NCBI GenBank assembly: GCA_900538545.1
Contig: UPYK01000007.1
Coordinates: forward strand, 1-64,000
Length of the DNA: 64,000 nucleotides
Direction of reading: 5' to 3'
Origin: an uncultured Eggerthella sp.
GTDB lineage: Bacteria > Actinomycetota > Coriobacteriia > Coriobacteriales > Eggerthellaceae
Shown here: piece by piece, positions 9,798 through 18,772 of the stretch
How the letters are laid out: every line of letters begins with the position of its first letter
Position numbering within the stretch: the stretch's first letter is position 1
The notes under the pieces: generated by a model
The model's input: the letters and a program-made list of their open reading frames with translations, nothing else
The model's database searches: none
Told to the model about the DNA's origin: nothing
Program-made: the position numbers and the translations under genes

Positions 9798-10643
9798 ATG
9801 GCCACTTCATTGCGTGAAGCGATCGCCGAGACCGCTGCTTCGATCAAAGAACTCCTAGCAGGGAGAGCGCCTGTTTGTGGGCTCATTCTAGGAAGCGGCT
9901 TGAACTTCTATGCTGATACGCTCGAACAGCAAGAGATTCTTCCCTATAAACAGCTTCCGCACATGAAGGTTTCAACGGCAACTGGCCATAAGGGGCGCTT
10001 CGTGCTCGGAAGGGTCCCTGGCACAGAGGTATGGGTGCTCTGCATGCAAGGACGTTTGCATGGCTATGAAGGCGTGAGCGCGCAAGATGTCGCGCTGCCG
10101 GTATGGGCGATGCAAGCCGCTGGCATCGATACGCTCGTTACCACCAATGCGGTTGGCGCTTTGAACCCCGCTTTTGAAGTCGGATCCTTCTGCGTCATGT
10201 CCGATCACATCAACTTCACGGGGCGCAATCCTATCGCACATCCCGAAGGGAACCTGATCGCAGAGCGATTCGTGCCCATGCTCGATGCACATGATCCCCA
10301 GATGCGCGCACTTCTGCTCGCTATTGCAGAACGCGAAGGGGTCGATGTGAACGAAGGCGTGTATCTCGGGCTCATGGGCCCGAACTTCGAAACGCCTGCT
10401 GAGGTTCGCTTATTCGCATCGTGGGGCGCTGATACGGTTGCCATGAGCGTTGTGGAGGAGGTCATCGCGGCGCGTCATGTGGGCATGCGCGTGCTGGGCC
10501 TTTCGCTCGTATCGAACAAGGCGTGCGGCATAGAGGGCGCAGATCCGAATTCGGACGAGGTCATGGATGTTGCTGAAAAGGTCAAGCCGGAATTCACTGC
10601 GCTCATGAATGGGTTCTTGCGCGAGCTTGCTCACCTTCAGTAA
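9798..10643 (+). CDS. punA: Purine nucleoside phosphorylase (6-oxopurine type)
   Basis: 281-residue trimeric-type PNP that phosphorolyses inosine and guanosine to the free base and ribose-1-phosphate. Visible family motifs are LILGSGLNFYA (phosphate loop), MQGRLHGYEG, GPNFETPAEVR (base-binding Glu) and SLVSNKACG, where the Asn that selects 6-oxopurines is retained. GGGAGG lies upstream at suitable spacing. The gene is first in a probable operon: cydD starts 12 bases after its stop. Why a salvage enzyme is co-transcribed with a cytochrome bd assembly transporter is not evident from the sequence. Confidence 0.93.
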   Translation: MATSLREAIAETAASIKELLAGRAPVCGLILGSGLNFYADTLEQQEILPYKQLPHMKVSTATGHKGRFVLGRVPGTEVWVLCMQGRLHGYEGVSAQDVALPVWAMQAAGIDTLVTTNAVGALNPAFEVGSFCVMSDHINFTGRNPIAHPEGNLIAERFVPMLDAHDPQMRALLLAIAEREGVDVNEGVYLGLMGPNFETPAEVRLFASWGADTVAMSVVEEVIAARHVGMRVLGLSLVSNKACGIEGADPNSDEVMDVAEKVKPEFTALMNGFLRELAHLQ

Positions 10644-10654
10644 GGGCATGGATC

Positions 10655-12379
10655 TTGTTCGATAAAGCCATCTTCAAACTTCCCCATATCTATCGCACGC
10701 TTGCGACCCTCGTTCTGTTCGCCCTGATGGAAACAGCGTGCATCCTCGGAGAAGCGTTCGGGCTTTCGCGCGGACTGGTGGCCCTTTGGGAAGGGGGCGC
10801 ATTCGAAGACGCTCTTTGGAATCTCTCCCTTTTTGCTTGTTCGTTCGTTTGCGTGCGCATCACGCTCGATCTGCGTGAATCCTTCATCTCCTCGTATGCG
10901 CTCAGGTGTGCGCGCGAGACGCGAAAGGACTTGTTCGGTGCGCTCTTTCAGACGGGCGCACCGCTAGCGCAGCGCTTCGGCACCGCGACGAGCGCTGCGA
11001 TGGCGCTCGAAGGCATCGACAAGATGAAGGAGTATCTTGAGCTCGTTCTGCCGAAGCTGGTGAACATGATGGTCTTGCCGCTCATGTTCGCGCTTGCCAT
11101 CGCCTGCGCCGATTGGGTCTCGGGCGTTATCGTCATCATCCTTTTGCCTTCGATGGTGCTGCTCATGGTGCTCATCGGTAAGACCACTGCCGAAAAGAGC
11201 CGTGTTCAGCATGGAGCATTCAAGGTCATGTCGAATCATTTCATCGACTCGGTGCGTGGCTTGCCTACGCTCTCGACCTTTGTCGTGTCGAAGACGTATG
11301 CGGATCGTGTTTACGAAGTGAGCGAACGATTTCGTGAAGCCACGATGAAGATGCTGAAGAGCGCGCAGCTCTCTGGCGCAGTGCTCGATCTGTTCGCTAC
11401 GCTTGCGATCGCGGCAGTGTCGATCATGCTCGGTCTGCGCCTGATCGACGGCTCGCTCACGTTGCTCCCTGCGCTCTTTGTGCTCATACTGGCGCCCGAA
11501 TTCTTCAGGCCTATTCGTGAATACGCCTCCGACTATCATGCTTCGCTCGATGGAGTGAACTCGTTGCACACGATCGAGTCGATGATCGCTTCGGTGAGCG
11601 CTCCGCCCAGCACCAAAATGCTGCCTTCATGGAATAGATCGAGCGCGCTCGAGCTTGAAGGTGTTTCGCAGGCGTATGAGGGAGTTTCGGTCCTTTCGGG
11701 AGTTACGGCGAGTCTGAAAGGATATGCGCGCATCGGAGTAGTAGGTACGAGCGGCTCAGGCAAGAGCACGCTCTTGCGCTTGTTGGCTGGTCTGGAGGAC
11801 CCTGCGGCAGGTGCGTTCGTGTTAGACGGGCGCGATACGCTCACGACGCTTCGCTATGAAAGCTGGGAGGAGCAGGTTGCCTACATTCCGCAGGATCCCA
11901 CGATATTCCATGCATCTTTGCGCGAGAACCTTACCTTCTACAATCCGCAAGCAAGCGATGAGCGCCTGCATGCTGTTATAGAGAAGCTGGGGCTGAGCGA
12001 GCTCTTAGCGCAGCTGCCTCAAGGTCTCGATACGCTCATAGGCGAAGGCGCGCGCGGGCTTTCAGGAGGTCAGGCGCAACGGATCGCCCTAGCGCGCGTG
12101 CTGCTCGACGAACGCAAGCGGATCATCCTCTTCGATGAGCCAACGGCGCATCTCGATATTGAGACCGAGATGGAATTGAAGCAGGTTATGGTCGAGGTCA
12201 TGCAAGGTCGCTTGGTGGTGTTCGCCACCCATCGCCTTCATTGGCTCGATACGCTCGATTATCTGCTCGTGCTCGAAGAGGGGAAGCTCGTCGAACAGGG
12301 CACGACCACTCAGCTGTTAGAGAGCGCTACGCATTTCGCCACGCTCGTACGTGCGCTTCGCGGAGGTGAAGCAGCATGA
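10655..12379 (+). CDS. cydD: Cytochrome bd assembly ABC transporter, subunit CydD-like
   Basis: 574-residue fused membrane/ATPase half-transporter. With CydC it forms the thiol (glutathione/cysteine) exporter, more recently linked to heme handling, needed to assemble cytochrome bd. Six N-terminal membrane segments are followed by an ATPase domain with Walker [12 protein letters not shown] (about residue 365), signature LSGGQAQRIALARVLL and Walker B IILFDEPTAHLD. The start codon is a TTG at 10655 with TAAGGG 8 bases upstream; the nearby ATG at 10648 is out of frame and closes at once. It overlaps the next gene by ATGA. Assignment as CydD rather than a generic exporter rests on the neighbouring cydC and cydAB. 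Confidence 0.88.
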   Translation: MFDKAIFKLPHIYRTLATLVLFALMETACILGEAFGLSRGLVALWEGGAFEDALWNLSLFACSFVCVRITLDLRESFISSYALRCARETRKDLFGALFQTGAPLAQRFGTATSAAMALEGIDKMKEYLELVLPKLVNMMVLPLMFALAIACADWVSGVIVIILLPSMVLLMVLIGKTTAEKSRVQHGAFKVMSNHFIDSVRGLPTLSTFVVSKTYADRVYEVSERFREATMKMLKSAQLSGAVLDLFATLAIAAVSIMLGLRLIDGSLTLLPALFVLILAPEFFRPIREYASDYHASLDGVNSLHTIESMIASVSAPPSTKMLPSWNRSSALELEGVSQAYEGVSVLSGVTASLKGYARIGVVGTSGSGKSTLLRLLAGLEDPAAGAFVLDGRDTLTTLRYESWEEQVAYIPQDPTIFHASLRENLTFYNPQASDERLHAVIEKLGLSELLAQLPQGLDTLIGEGARGLSGGQAQRIALARVLLDERKRIILFDEPTAHLDIETEMELKQVMVEVMQGRLVVFATHRLHWLDTLDYLLVLEEGKLVEQGTTTQLLESATHFATLVRALRGGEAA

Positions 12380-14097
12380 TCGCATGGATCCGTTCTTATC
12401 TTGGTGCGTCTAAAAAATTGCTTGCTCAAGTGCTCGTGCTCGGGGTTACCGCAGTCGTTTTCGCCATCGGCCTCATGTTCGTTGCGGGCTACCTTATCGC
12501 TGCTTCGGCGGATAACGCGTTCTCTCTGCTCATGCTGAACATCCCTCTTGCCTTCGTTCAGATCTTCGGGCTTGGCAAACCTCTTGCGCGCTACTTTGAG
12601 CGCCTGCGGAGTCACGATTGGGTCTTGAGGCTCACTTCAACATTGCGCCTTCGTTTGTTCAGGGTGGTGCAACACCAGCAGCGCGAACAGGCGCACTGGC
12701 GAACGGGAGACGTGCTTGGTTCGCTCGCGAGCGATATCGAACACGTCCAGAATCTGTTTCTACGCTGCGTTTTTCCGGTGCTCATCGCGTGGATCGTTGG
12801 CGTCTTGCTCGTTGCGGTAGCAGGCTTCATGTCGTTAGGCTTGTTGCTGTTCGCGCTCATCGCGTTTCTTTTGCTGTGCATCATCATTCCCGCTCTTGCC
12901 GTTGTGCTCAATCGTGCGCGCATCGAGCGAAACGACCGCACGCGTGCTTCTTTGTACGCAGAGGTGACCGACAGGGTGCTCGGCTCGCGTGATATCGCTA
13001 TCGCAGGTCGTGGGGGAGAGATCACTGGCCAGCTCATGGAAGAGCTCGATCGCTTGGATGCGGGAGAGAAGGCCATCGCGCAACGCGACCGTTTGCGTTT
13101 GCTGCTCATCCAGGTGCTCTTGCTCTGCATCATCCTTGTCTTGATCTGGTGGACCTTTGAGCGCTTCGGCGGCGCACCGGGCGGAACGTCCGATTGGATC
13201 GTTGCGGTGGCGCTCGGTTTCTTCCCGCTCATCGAGGTGATCGCTCCGCTCCCTCAGCTCTTCGAAGACACCCTTGAGCATCGTGAAGCGCTTGAGCGCA
13301 TGAACGAACGGGGGCTGCTCGCAGATCCCGATCCTGCACTCTTCACGGCGCCTTCTCTCCACGCTCCGTTCGATATCTCGATCGAAGAGCTTTCGTTCTC
13401 GTACGAACCTGAGCATTGCATCCTAAGCGAGATGACCCTTTCGATCCCCTATGGACAGAAGCTCGCGATACTGGGGAAGAGCGGCTCGGGAAAGACGACG
13501 CTCGCGCACCTCATCCACGGCGATCTGCTTCCCCGTGCTGGCGCCATCAGCATCGCAGGCGTGCCAATAGCGAACCTTCGCGATGCCATCTGGGACTACG
13601 TCGGCTTTATCTCACAGGATAGTTACGTTTTCGCCATGAGCATCTTCGATAACCTTCGTATAGGGAAAATTGAAGTGAGCGAAGAAGAGGCGTGGGCTGC
13701 GCTCGATGCGGTCGGATTGAAGAGCCATGTCGCATCGCTGCCCGATAAGCTCGAGACCATGGCCGATGAAGCTGGTTTGAACTTCTCAGGTGGCCAGCGC
13801 GGGCGCTTAGCGTTGGCGCGGGTGCTGCTTCAAGATCCACCCATCGTGGTGCTCGATGAACCAACGGTCGGGCTCGATCCCGTTACCGAACAAAAGGTGC
13901 TCGACACCATCATGCGTGTTTTCGCGGAGAAAACGGTCATCATGATCACGCATCATCTTCAAGGAGTCGAGGCGTTCGACCGCGTGCTGTTCGTCGAAGA
14001 AGGAAGGCTCATCATGGATGGAAGTCCGGCGGTGCTCACGGTCGAGAATGAGCGATATGCCAAACTTCTTGCATTTGACAGGGGATTATCGTTCTAA
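12376..14097 (+). CDS. cydC: Cytochrome bd assembly ABC transporter, subunit CydC-like
   Basis: 573-residue partner half-transporter, overlapping cydD by four bases. Six membrane segments precede an ATPase domain with Walker A GKSGSGKTTLAHL, signature FSGGQRGRLALARVLL and Walker B IVVLDEPTVGLD. It begins with a short amphipathic stretch and then LLAQVLVLGVTAVVF. The order cydD-cydC-cydA-cydB on one strand places assembly factors directly ahead of the oxidase they serve. cydA follows after about 105 bases that contain an inverted repeat, so it may also have its own promoter. Confidence 0.88.
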   Translation: MIAWIRSYLGASKKLLAQVLVLGVTAVVFAIGLMFVAGYLIAASADNAFSLLMLNIPLAFVQIFGLGKPLARYFERLRSHDWVLRLTSTLRLRLFRVVQHQQREQAHWRTGDVLGSLASDIEHVQNLFLRCVFPVLIAWIVGVLLVAVAGFMSLGLLLFALIAFLLLCIIIPALAVVLNRARIERNDRTRASLYAEVTDRVLGSRDIAIAGRGGEITGQLMEELDRLDAGEKAIAQRDRLRLLLIQVLLLCIILVLIWWTFERFGGAPGGTSDWIVAVALGFFPLIEVIAPLPQLFEDTLEHREALERMNERGLLADPDPALFTAPSLHAPFDISIEELSFSYEPEHCILSEMTLSIPYGQKLAILGKSGSGKTTLAHLIHGDLLPRAGAISIAGVPIANLRDAIWDYVGFISQDSYVFAMSIFDNLRIGKIEVSEEEAWAALDAVGLKSHVASLPDKLETMADEAGLNFSGGQRGRLALARVLLQDPPIVVLDEPTVGLDPVTEQKVLDTIMRVFAEKTVIMITHHLQGVEAFDRVLFVEEGRLIMDGSPAVLTVENERYAKLLAFDRGLSF

Positions 14098-14115
14098 AAC
14101 GCAAGATAAGCGCTA

Positions 14116-14144
14116 GAATAACGAAGGCGCTTCGCGCGTTATTC
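14116..14144 (+). promoter_or_regulatory. Inverted repeat upstream of cydA
   Basis: Perfect 8-bp arms (14116-14123 and 14137-14144, GAATAACG/CGTTATTC) flank a 13-base spacer between cydC and cydA. No T-run follows, so an operator or an mRNA hairpin is more likely than a terminator. It does not match a Rex or ArcA site that I know. Confidence 0.45.
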
Positions 14145-14202
14145 ATATGGGGATGTGCTGGAACTATGGTCTGGCACCTGTTTTGAAAAAGGGGGGATTT
14201 GT

Positions 14203-15696
14203 ATGGATTTCTTAGCGGATCCGGTCATTCTGGCGCGTATCCAATTCGCGTTCACGGCAATGTACCATTTCTTGCTCGTGCCGGTTTCTATCGGCCTCGG
14301 TTTGATCATGGCTATCTATGAAACTCGTGCTTACCGATCCGGAAAGGAAGAGGATGCTGCGGCGGCTAGATTTTGGCTCAAGATCTTCACCGCAACATTC
14401 GCGTTAGGTGTTGCAACCGGTATCACCATGGAGTTCTCGTTTGGTACGAACTGGGCGGATTACTCACGCTTCGTGGGTGATATCTTCGGTGCTCCGTTGG
14501 CAGCAGAAGCGCTGTTAGCTTTCTTCCTGGAATCGACGTTCTTAGGTGTGCTTCTCTTTGGTCGCAATCATGTTGGCAAGAAGTTCTATCTTGTCTCAGC
14601 ATGGCTCGTATTCATCGGTTCAGCATTTTCGGCGCTGTGGATCATCATCGCGAACTCCTGGATGCAAACGCCAGGTGGCGCAGAGCTTGCCGATGAGGGA
14701 ACACGTGCGGTGCTCACGAACTTCTTCGCAGCAGCTTTCAACCCGTCAACGCTCACGCGCTACTCGCACGTGATCTGTGCGGTGCTCATCATGGGCGCAT
14801 TCATGACCATGGCAGTTGCGGCATGGTACATGCATAAGAAGGACCACGAGAAATTCGCGCTGCGTGCCATGAAGATCGGCTCGATCGTTGCAACGCTCAG
14901 CTGCGCTTGCATGCTCGTTACGGCGCACTCTTCGGCAGTCGTTGTTTCCGAAGAGCAGCCCACGAAGTTCGCCATGATGGAAGGCATGTATGAAGACGAG
15001 GTGCCGCCGCTCTATGGCATCGGTTGGGTCGATGAAGAAAACGAGCAGGTCATCGCTCCATTCGCGATTCCCGGTGGCACGAGCTTCCTTGCGACCGGCA
15101 ACTGGGATACGGAATATCAGGGCTTGAATAGCCTTGCGGAAACCGAAGACTACTCTGCGATCGACTCTGAGACGATGCCGGTGAACCTGGTGTTCCAGAG
15201 CTATCATCTCATGGTCGCGATGTTCGGGCTTATGGCGCTCACGCTCTTGCTCGCGCTCATCTTCACCTTCAAGGGTGGCTCCATCAAGAAGATGAGGTGG
15301 CTCCAGTGGCTTATCATCATCTCGCCGATCTTCGCGGTGCTCGCTATCCAATCGGGTTGGGCCACTGCTGAATTCGGCCGCCAGCCTTGGGTCGTCTACC
15401 CAAGCGTCACTGGTCCTGAAGGGGTTGAGCTGCTCACAGCAGACGGCATCTCGCTGGCAGTTTCGCCTTGGGAGCTCATCGCTACCATCGTGCTGTTCGT
15501 GCTCATCTACCTGGTGCTGTTCATCGCATGGGCGCGCATCGTTGCGCGTTTCATCAAGCAAGGCCCCACGCAAGAGCAACCAGCTCCCGTGGCTGCTTCT
15601 TCGAATTCGTTCATGTCGGGCACGCCACCTGCAAAGGCGGCGGATGCTTCGGCAAACGATGAGACTGCTCCGGCCGCGACGAAGGAAGGAGAGTAG
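14203..15696 (+). CDS. cydA: Cytochrome bd ubiquinol/menaquinol oxidase subunit I
   Basis: 497-residue catalytic subunit of the high-affinity quinol oxidase, reducing O2 to water without pumping protons. Visible features are the axial-heme region TAMYHFLLVP (His22), EFSFGTNWADYSRFVGDIFG, the second heme-ligand region RYSHVICA, and GRQPWVVYP in the quinol-site region. The Q-loop is short, as in many Gram-positive enzymes. The last 40 or so residues are an Ala/Pro/Ser-rich tail. The start at 14203 was chosen because GGGGGG lies 6 bases upstream; the frame remains open a further 16 codons. cydB begins 2 bases after its stop. Confidence 0.95.
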   Translation: MDFLADPVILARIQFAFTAMYHFLLVPVSIGLGLIMAIYETRAYRSGKEEDAAAARFWLKIFTATFALGVATGITMEFSFGTNWADYSRFVGDIFGAPLAAEALLAFFLESTFLGVLLFGRNHVGKKFYLVSAWLVFIGSAFSALWIIIANSWMQTPGGAELADEGTRAVLTNFFAAAFNPSTLTRYSHVICAVLIMGAFMTMAVAAWYMHKKDHEKFALRAMKIGSIVATLSCACMLVTAHSSAVVVSEEQPTKFAMMEGMYEDEVPPLYGIGWVDEENEQVIAPFAIPGGTSFLATGNWDTEYQGLNSLAETEDYSAIDSETMPVNLVFQSYHLMVAMFGLMALTLLLALIFTFKGGSIKKMRWLQWLIIISPIFAVLAIQSGWATAEFGRQPWVVYPSVTGPEGVELLTADGISLAVSPWELIATIVLFVLIYLVLFIAWARIVARFIKQGPTQEQPAPVAASSNSFMSGTPPAKAADASANDETAPAATKEGE

Positions 15697-15698
15697 TC

Positions 15699-16730
15699 AT
15701 GGATATCACGATTCTTCAAGGACTTTGGTTCTTCCTTATCGCGGTTCTGATCGCGGTGTATTTCATGCTCGATGGTTTCGATCTTGGTATCGGCGTGCTC
15801 TATCCCATCCTTGGTAAGACCGAGGAAGAGAAGGCGGTCTTGCGCCGTAGCATCGGCCCGGTGTGGGACGGTAACGAAGTGTGGCTCCTTACCGCTGGCG
15901 GTGCGCTGTTTGCGGCGTTTCCTCTTGCCTATGCCACTACGTTCTCTGGCTTCTATCTTGCGGTCATGCTCGTGTTGTTCGGCTTGATCGTTCGTGCGGT
16001 CTCGCTCGAATATCGTGCGCACGATCGCTCTTGGGGCAAGCTTTGGGATTGGTGCTTCACTATCGGTTCGCTGCTTCCGGCGTTGCTCTTCGGTGTGGCG
16101 ATCGGTTGCATCTACGAAGGCATTCCTATGACGGCGAATGGCGATTACTCGGGCGTTCCGCTGCTTGGCCTCATCACTCCTTTCACGCTGCTCTGTGGTG
16201 TGATGGGTCTTGTCCTTTGTATTGCGCAGGGCATTTCGTGGGAGTGCGTGAAGGCTCCGCTGGGAAGCAGCCTGTACAACCGTTGCGTGAAGCTACGTCC
16301 CATTTGGCAACTGGTTTCGCTGGTCACCTTCATCGTGCTCACGATCTGCGCGCTCACGGTCATCCAGCCGCAGATGCATGAAGCGCTCGGTTGGGTGCGT
16401 ATCGTGCTTGCGGTACTGGTTGCGGTGCTCTTGGTCGCAGCCTGGTTCATGGGTCGTGCGAAGAACGACCTGGTGGCATTCATCCTTCAATGTGCTGCCA
16501 TCTTCATGTTCATCATGCTCTTCGCCACCTCCATGTTCCCGAACTTGGTCGTTGCCTCGCCCGATAGCGTCGGTGCGACCATCACCGCTATGAACGCGGC
16601 TTCATCCGAGCTCACCTTGGCATGGATGACGGGTATCACTTGTGTGGGCTTGCCGCTCGTGCTGCTCTATCATTTCCTGGTGTATCGTTCCTTCCGTGGA
16701 CGCGTCAACCCGCAGGATCTTGATTACTAG
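15699..16730 (+). CDS. cydB: Cytochrome bd oxidase subunit II
   Basis: 343-residue structural partner of CydA with about nine membrane segments. The N-terminal part has DGFDLGIGVLYP and WDGNEVWLLTAGGALFAAFP, both typical of CydB, followed by FSGFYLAVMLVLFGLIVRAV. It starts 2 bases after the cydA stop with GGAGAG in the cydA 3' end, so the two are coupled. A strong terminator closes the operon about 25 bases downstream. As no other terminal oxidase lies in the window, this may serve oxygen scavenging in a microaerobic or anaerobic organism (inference). Confidence 0.95.
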   Translation: MDITILQGLWFFLIAVLIAVYFMLDGFDLGIGVLYPILGKTEEEKAVLRRSIGPVWDGNEVWLLTAGGALFAAFPLAYATTFSGFYLAVMLVLFGLIVRAVSLEYRAHDRSWGKLWDWCFTIGSLLPALLFGVAIGCIYEGIPMTANGDYSGVPLLGLITPFTLLCGVMGLVLCIAQGISWECVKAPLGSSLYNRCVKLRPIWQLVSLVTFIVLTICALTVIQPQMHEALGWVRIVLAVLVAVLLVAAWFMGRAKNDLVAFILQCAAIFMFIMLFATSMFPNLVVASPDSVGATITAMNAASSELTLAWMTGITCVGLPLVLLYHFLVYRSFRGRVNPQDLDY

Positions 16731-16754
16731 CACACGACGTGCACCTATACTGCC

Positions 16755-16787
16755 AAACGAGGGCTGCCTTCGGGCGGCCCTCGTTTT
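16755..16787 (+). terminator. Rho-independent terminator of cydAB
   Basis: A stem of about 12 bp (arms ending at 16768 and starting at 16773, one T-G pair) with a TTCG tetraloop, followed by TTTT. Confidence 0.9.
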
Positions 16788-16792
16788 ATGCC

Positions 16793-16820
16793 TTGCATCA
16801 TCGCGCAAGGGCGTTATACC
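16793..16820 (+). promoter_or_regulatory. Promoter of the ilv T-box transcript
   Basis: TTGCAT (16793-16798) and TATACC (16815-16820) with a 16-base spacer. The predicted start near 16827 lies just ahead of the leader's first stem. Confidence 0.55.
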
Positions 16821-16840
16821 ATGTTTACTTGAAAAGCGTT

Positions 16841-17097
16841 GATGAGGAAAAGTAGGGACGAACCCTTCTCCAGAGAGCTAACGGTTGCTGAAAGTTAGTG
16901 AAGGACGGTCCGAAAGGCACCTCGGAGCTATTCATCTGAAATCTTCTCATCTGCTCGGAACGATCTTTCAAGCAGTGAAAAGTCGGTAAGTTGAATCGGA
17001 GCCAACCCGTATTTGGTCTAGAGCGCATACGCTTGTGTATGAAAGCTCACCTTCTTCGGTCCTGATGCAACTTGCTGCACAGGATTTTCTTTTTTTT
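16841..17097 (+). promoter_or_regulatory. Isoleucine-type T-box leader (attenuator) of ilvDBNC
   Basis: This leader matches the T-box stem I plan. The 5' base GATGAGGA (16841-16848) pairs with TTCTCATC (16944-16951). An AGTA motif follows at 16851, then CAGAGAGC (16871-16878), GGTTGCTG (16883-16890) and CTCGGAGC (16921-16928). The specifier position, just before TGAA, reads ATC (16934-16936), an isoleucine codon. Downstream, CGTAT (17008-17012) can pair with ATACG (17027-17031), with TGGT (17014-17017) in the bulge, which would fit the ACCA end of uncharged tRNA-Ile. A terminator (17060-17084 plus a T-rich run to 17097) ends just before the ilvD ribosome site. The usual 14-base T-box sequence is degenerate. 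Expected action: uncharged tRNA-Ile stops termination and lets ilv be read. Confidence 0.75.
17060..17097 (+). terminator. Attenuator terminator ahead of ilvD
   Basis: A stem of 9 bp with one bulged A (17060-17069 with 17076-17084), a loop of 6 bases, then TTTTCT followed by seven more T. The ilvD ribosome site begins 3 bases after the T-run, so termination here would silence the whole operon. Confidence 0.85.
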
Positions 17098-17113
17098 AGA
17101 AGGAGTGATGCCC

Positions 17114-18772
17114 ATGCGCAGCGATTCGATCAAAGAAGGATTGGCCCGCGCGCCACACCGCAGCTTGCTCAAGGCTGACGGTTTCACCGACGAAGAGCTC
17201 GATCGTCCTCTTGTTGCGGTCGTTTCCTCTCAAAACGAGATCATCCCCGGTCATATTCACCTGCAGACCATCGCTGATGCGGTGAAGGCAGGCGTGCGCA
17301 TGGCAGGGGGCACGCCAGTGCAGATGACCACGATCGGCGTTTGCGATGGCATCGCCATGAACCACGAAGGCATGCGCTATTCGCTCACGAGCCGCGAGGT
17401 CATCGCCGACTCGGTTGAGTGTGCGGTCCAAGGCCACCAGTTCGACGCGATGGTGCTCATCCCGAGCTGCGATAAGGTTGTTCCGGGTATGCTCATCGCG
17501 GCGTGTCGCTTGAACATCCCGACCATCCTCATCTCAGGCGGTCCGATGCTCGCAGGCGAAGATAAGTGCGGCAATCAGACCGACCTGAACACGCTTTTCG
17601 ATGCGGTCGGCCAAGTGACTGCTGGCACCATGGATGAAGCGGATCTCAAGTTCTTCGAGGAAACCGCCTGTCCTACCTGCGGTAGCTGTTCGGGCATGTT
17701 CACAGCGAACTCTATCGCCTGTCTCTCCGAGGGCTTAGGCATCGCACTTCCGGGCAATGGCACTATCCCGGCTGTCTATTCCGAGCGCGTGCGCCTCGCG
17801 AAGCATGCGGGCATGAAGATCATGGAGCTGGTCGAGAAGGATATCAAGGCGCTCGACATCATCAATGCGGCGGCCATCCATAACGGTATGGCGCTCGACA
17901 TGGCCTTCGGTGGCTCCACGAACACGATGCTCCACCTTACCGCTATCTCACACGCGGCCGGTTGCCCGGTCACGCTCGAGGATTGGGACAAGATCTGCTC
18001 CGAGATTCCCAACATCACGCGCATCGCGCCAGCAAGTTCGCTCCATATCCAAGATCTGAACAAGGTCGGTGGCGTTTCTGCCATCATCGGTGAGCTCGGC
18101 CGTCACGGCTTGCTCGACGAAAGTGCGCTCACCTGCCACGGAACCATGGCAGAGTGGATCGCTGAAGCACCTTATGTCGATGGGGAAGTGGTCCGCACGA
18201 TCGAGGAGGCCTATTCTCCCGTTGGCGGCCTGCGTGTTATGCAAGGCAACTTGGCTCCGAACTATGGCGTGGTCAAGCAATCGGCTGTGGCTGATGACAT
18301 GCGTCAGCATCGTGGCCCGGCGCGCGTCTTCGAAAGTGAAGAGGAAGCATGCGAAGCTATCTTCGGCGGCAAGATCAACGCCGGCGATGTGGTGGTCATT
18401 CGCTACGAAGGCCCTGCAGGTGGTCCTGGCATGCGCGAAATGCTCACGCCTACTTCAGCGATCTGCGGCATGGGTCTCGATCACGATGTCGCGCTCATCA
18501 CCGATGGTCGTTTCTCGGGCGCAACGAAGGGCCCGGCTATCGGTCATGTGAGCCCTGAGGCATATGCGGGCGGCCCGATCGCGCTCGTAGAAGAAGGCGA
18601 CATCATCGACATCGATATCGATAAGGGCACGATGAACCTTGAGGTATCCGATGAAGAGCTTGAAAAGCGTCGCCAGAATTGGACCAAGCCAGAGCCGAAG
18701 TACGCAACTGGCGTGCTCGCACGTTATGCGAAATTGGTTTCCAGTGCCGATAAGGGGGCATATTTCGGATGA
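17114..18772 (+). CDS. ilvD: Dihydroxy-acid dehydratase
   Basis: 552-residue Fe-S dehydratase catalysing the third common step of valine and isoleucine synthesis (dihydroxy acids to 2-keto acids). The N-terminus [18 protein letters not shown] is characteristic. Fe-S cysteines are visible in SCDKVVPGM and [15 protein letters not shown], and the C-terminal half contains [15 protein letters not shown] and [15 protein letters not shown]. The start is the second of two close ATGs: AGGAG (17101-17105) lies 8 bases from 17114 but only 2 from 17108. It is first in ilvD-ilvB-ilvN-ilvC and is governed by the T-box leader. It overlaps ilvB by four bases. Confidence 0.96.
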   Translation: MRSDSIKEGLARAPHRSLLKADGFTDEELDRPLVAVVSSQNEIIPGHIHLQTIADAVKAGVRMAGGTPVQMTTIGVCDGIAMNHEGMRYSLTSREVIADSVECAVQGHQFDAMVLIPSCDKVVPGMLIAACRLNIPTILISGGPMLAGEDKCGNQTDLNTLFDAVGQVTAGTMDEADLKFFEETACPTCGSCSGMFTANSIACLSEGLGIALPGNGTIPAVYSERVRLAKHAGMKIMELVEKDIKALDIINAAAIHNGMALDMAFGGSTNTMLHLTAISHAAGCPVTLEDWDKICSEIPNITRIAPASSLHIQDLNKVGGVSAIIGELGRHGLLDESALTCHGTMAEWIAEAPYVDGEVVRTIEEAYSPVGGLRVMQGNLAPNYGVVKQSAVADDMRQHRGPARVFESEEEACEAIFGGKINAGDVVVIRYEGPAGGPGMREMLTPTSAICGMGLDHDVALITDGRFSGATKGPAIGHVSPEAYAGGPIALVEEGDIIDIDIDKGTMNLEVSDEELEKRRQNWTKPEPKYATGVLARYAKLVSSADKGAYFG

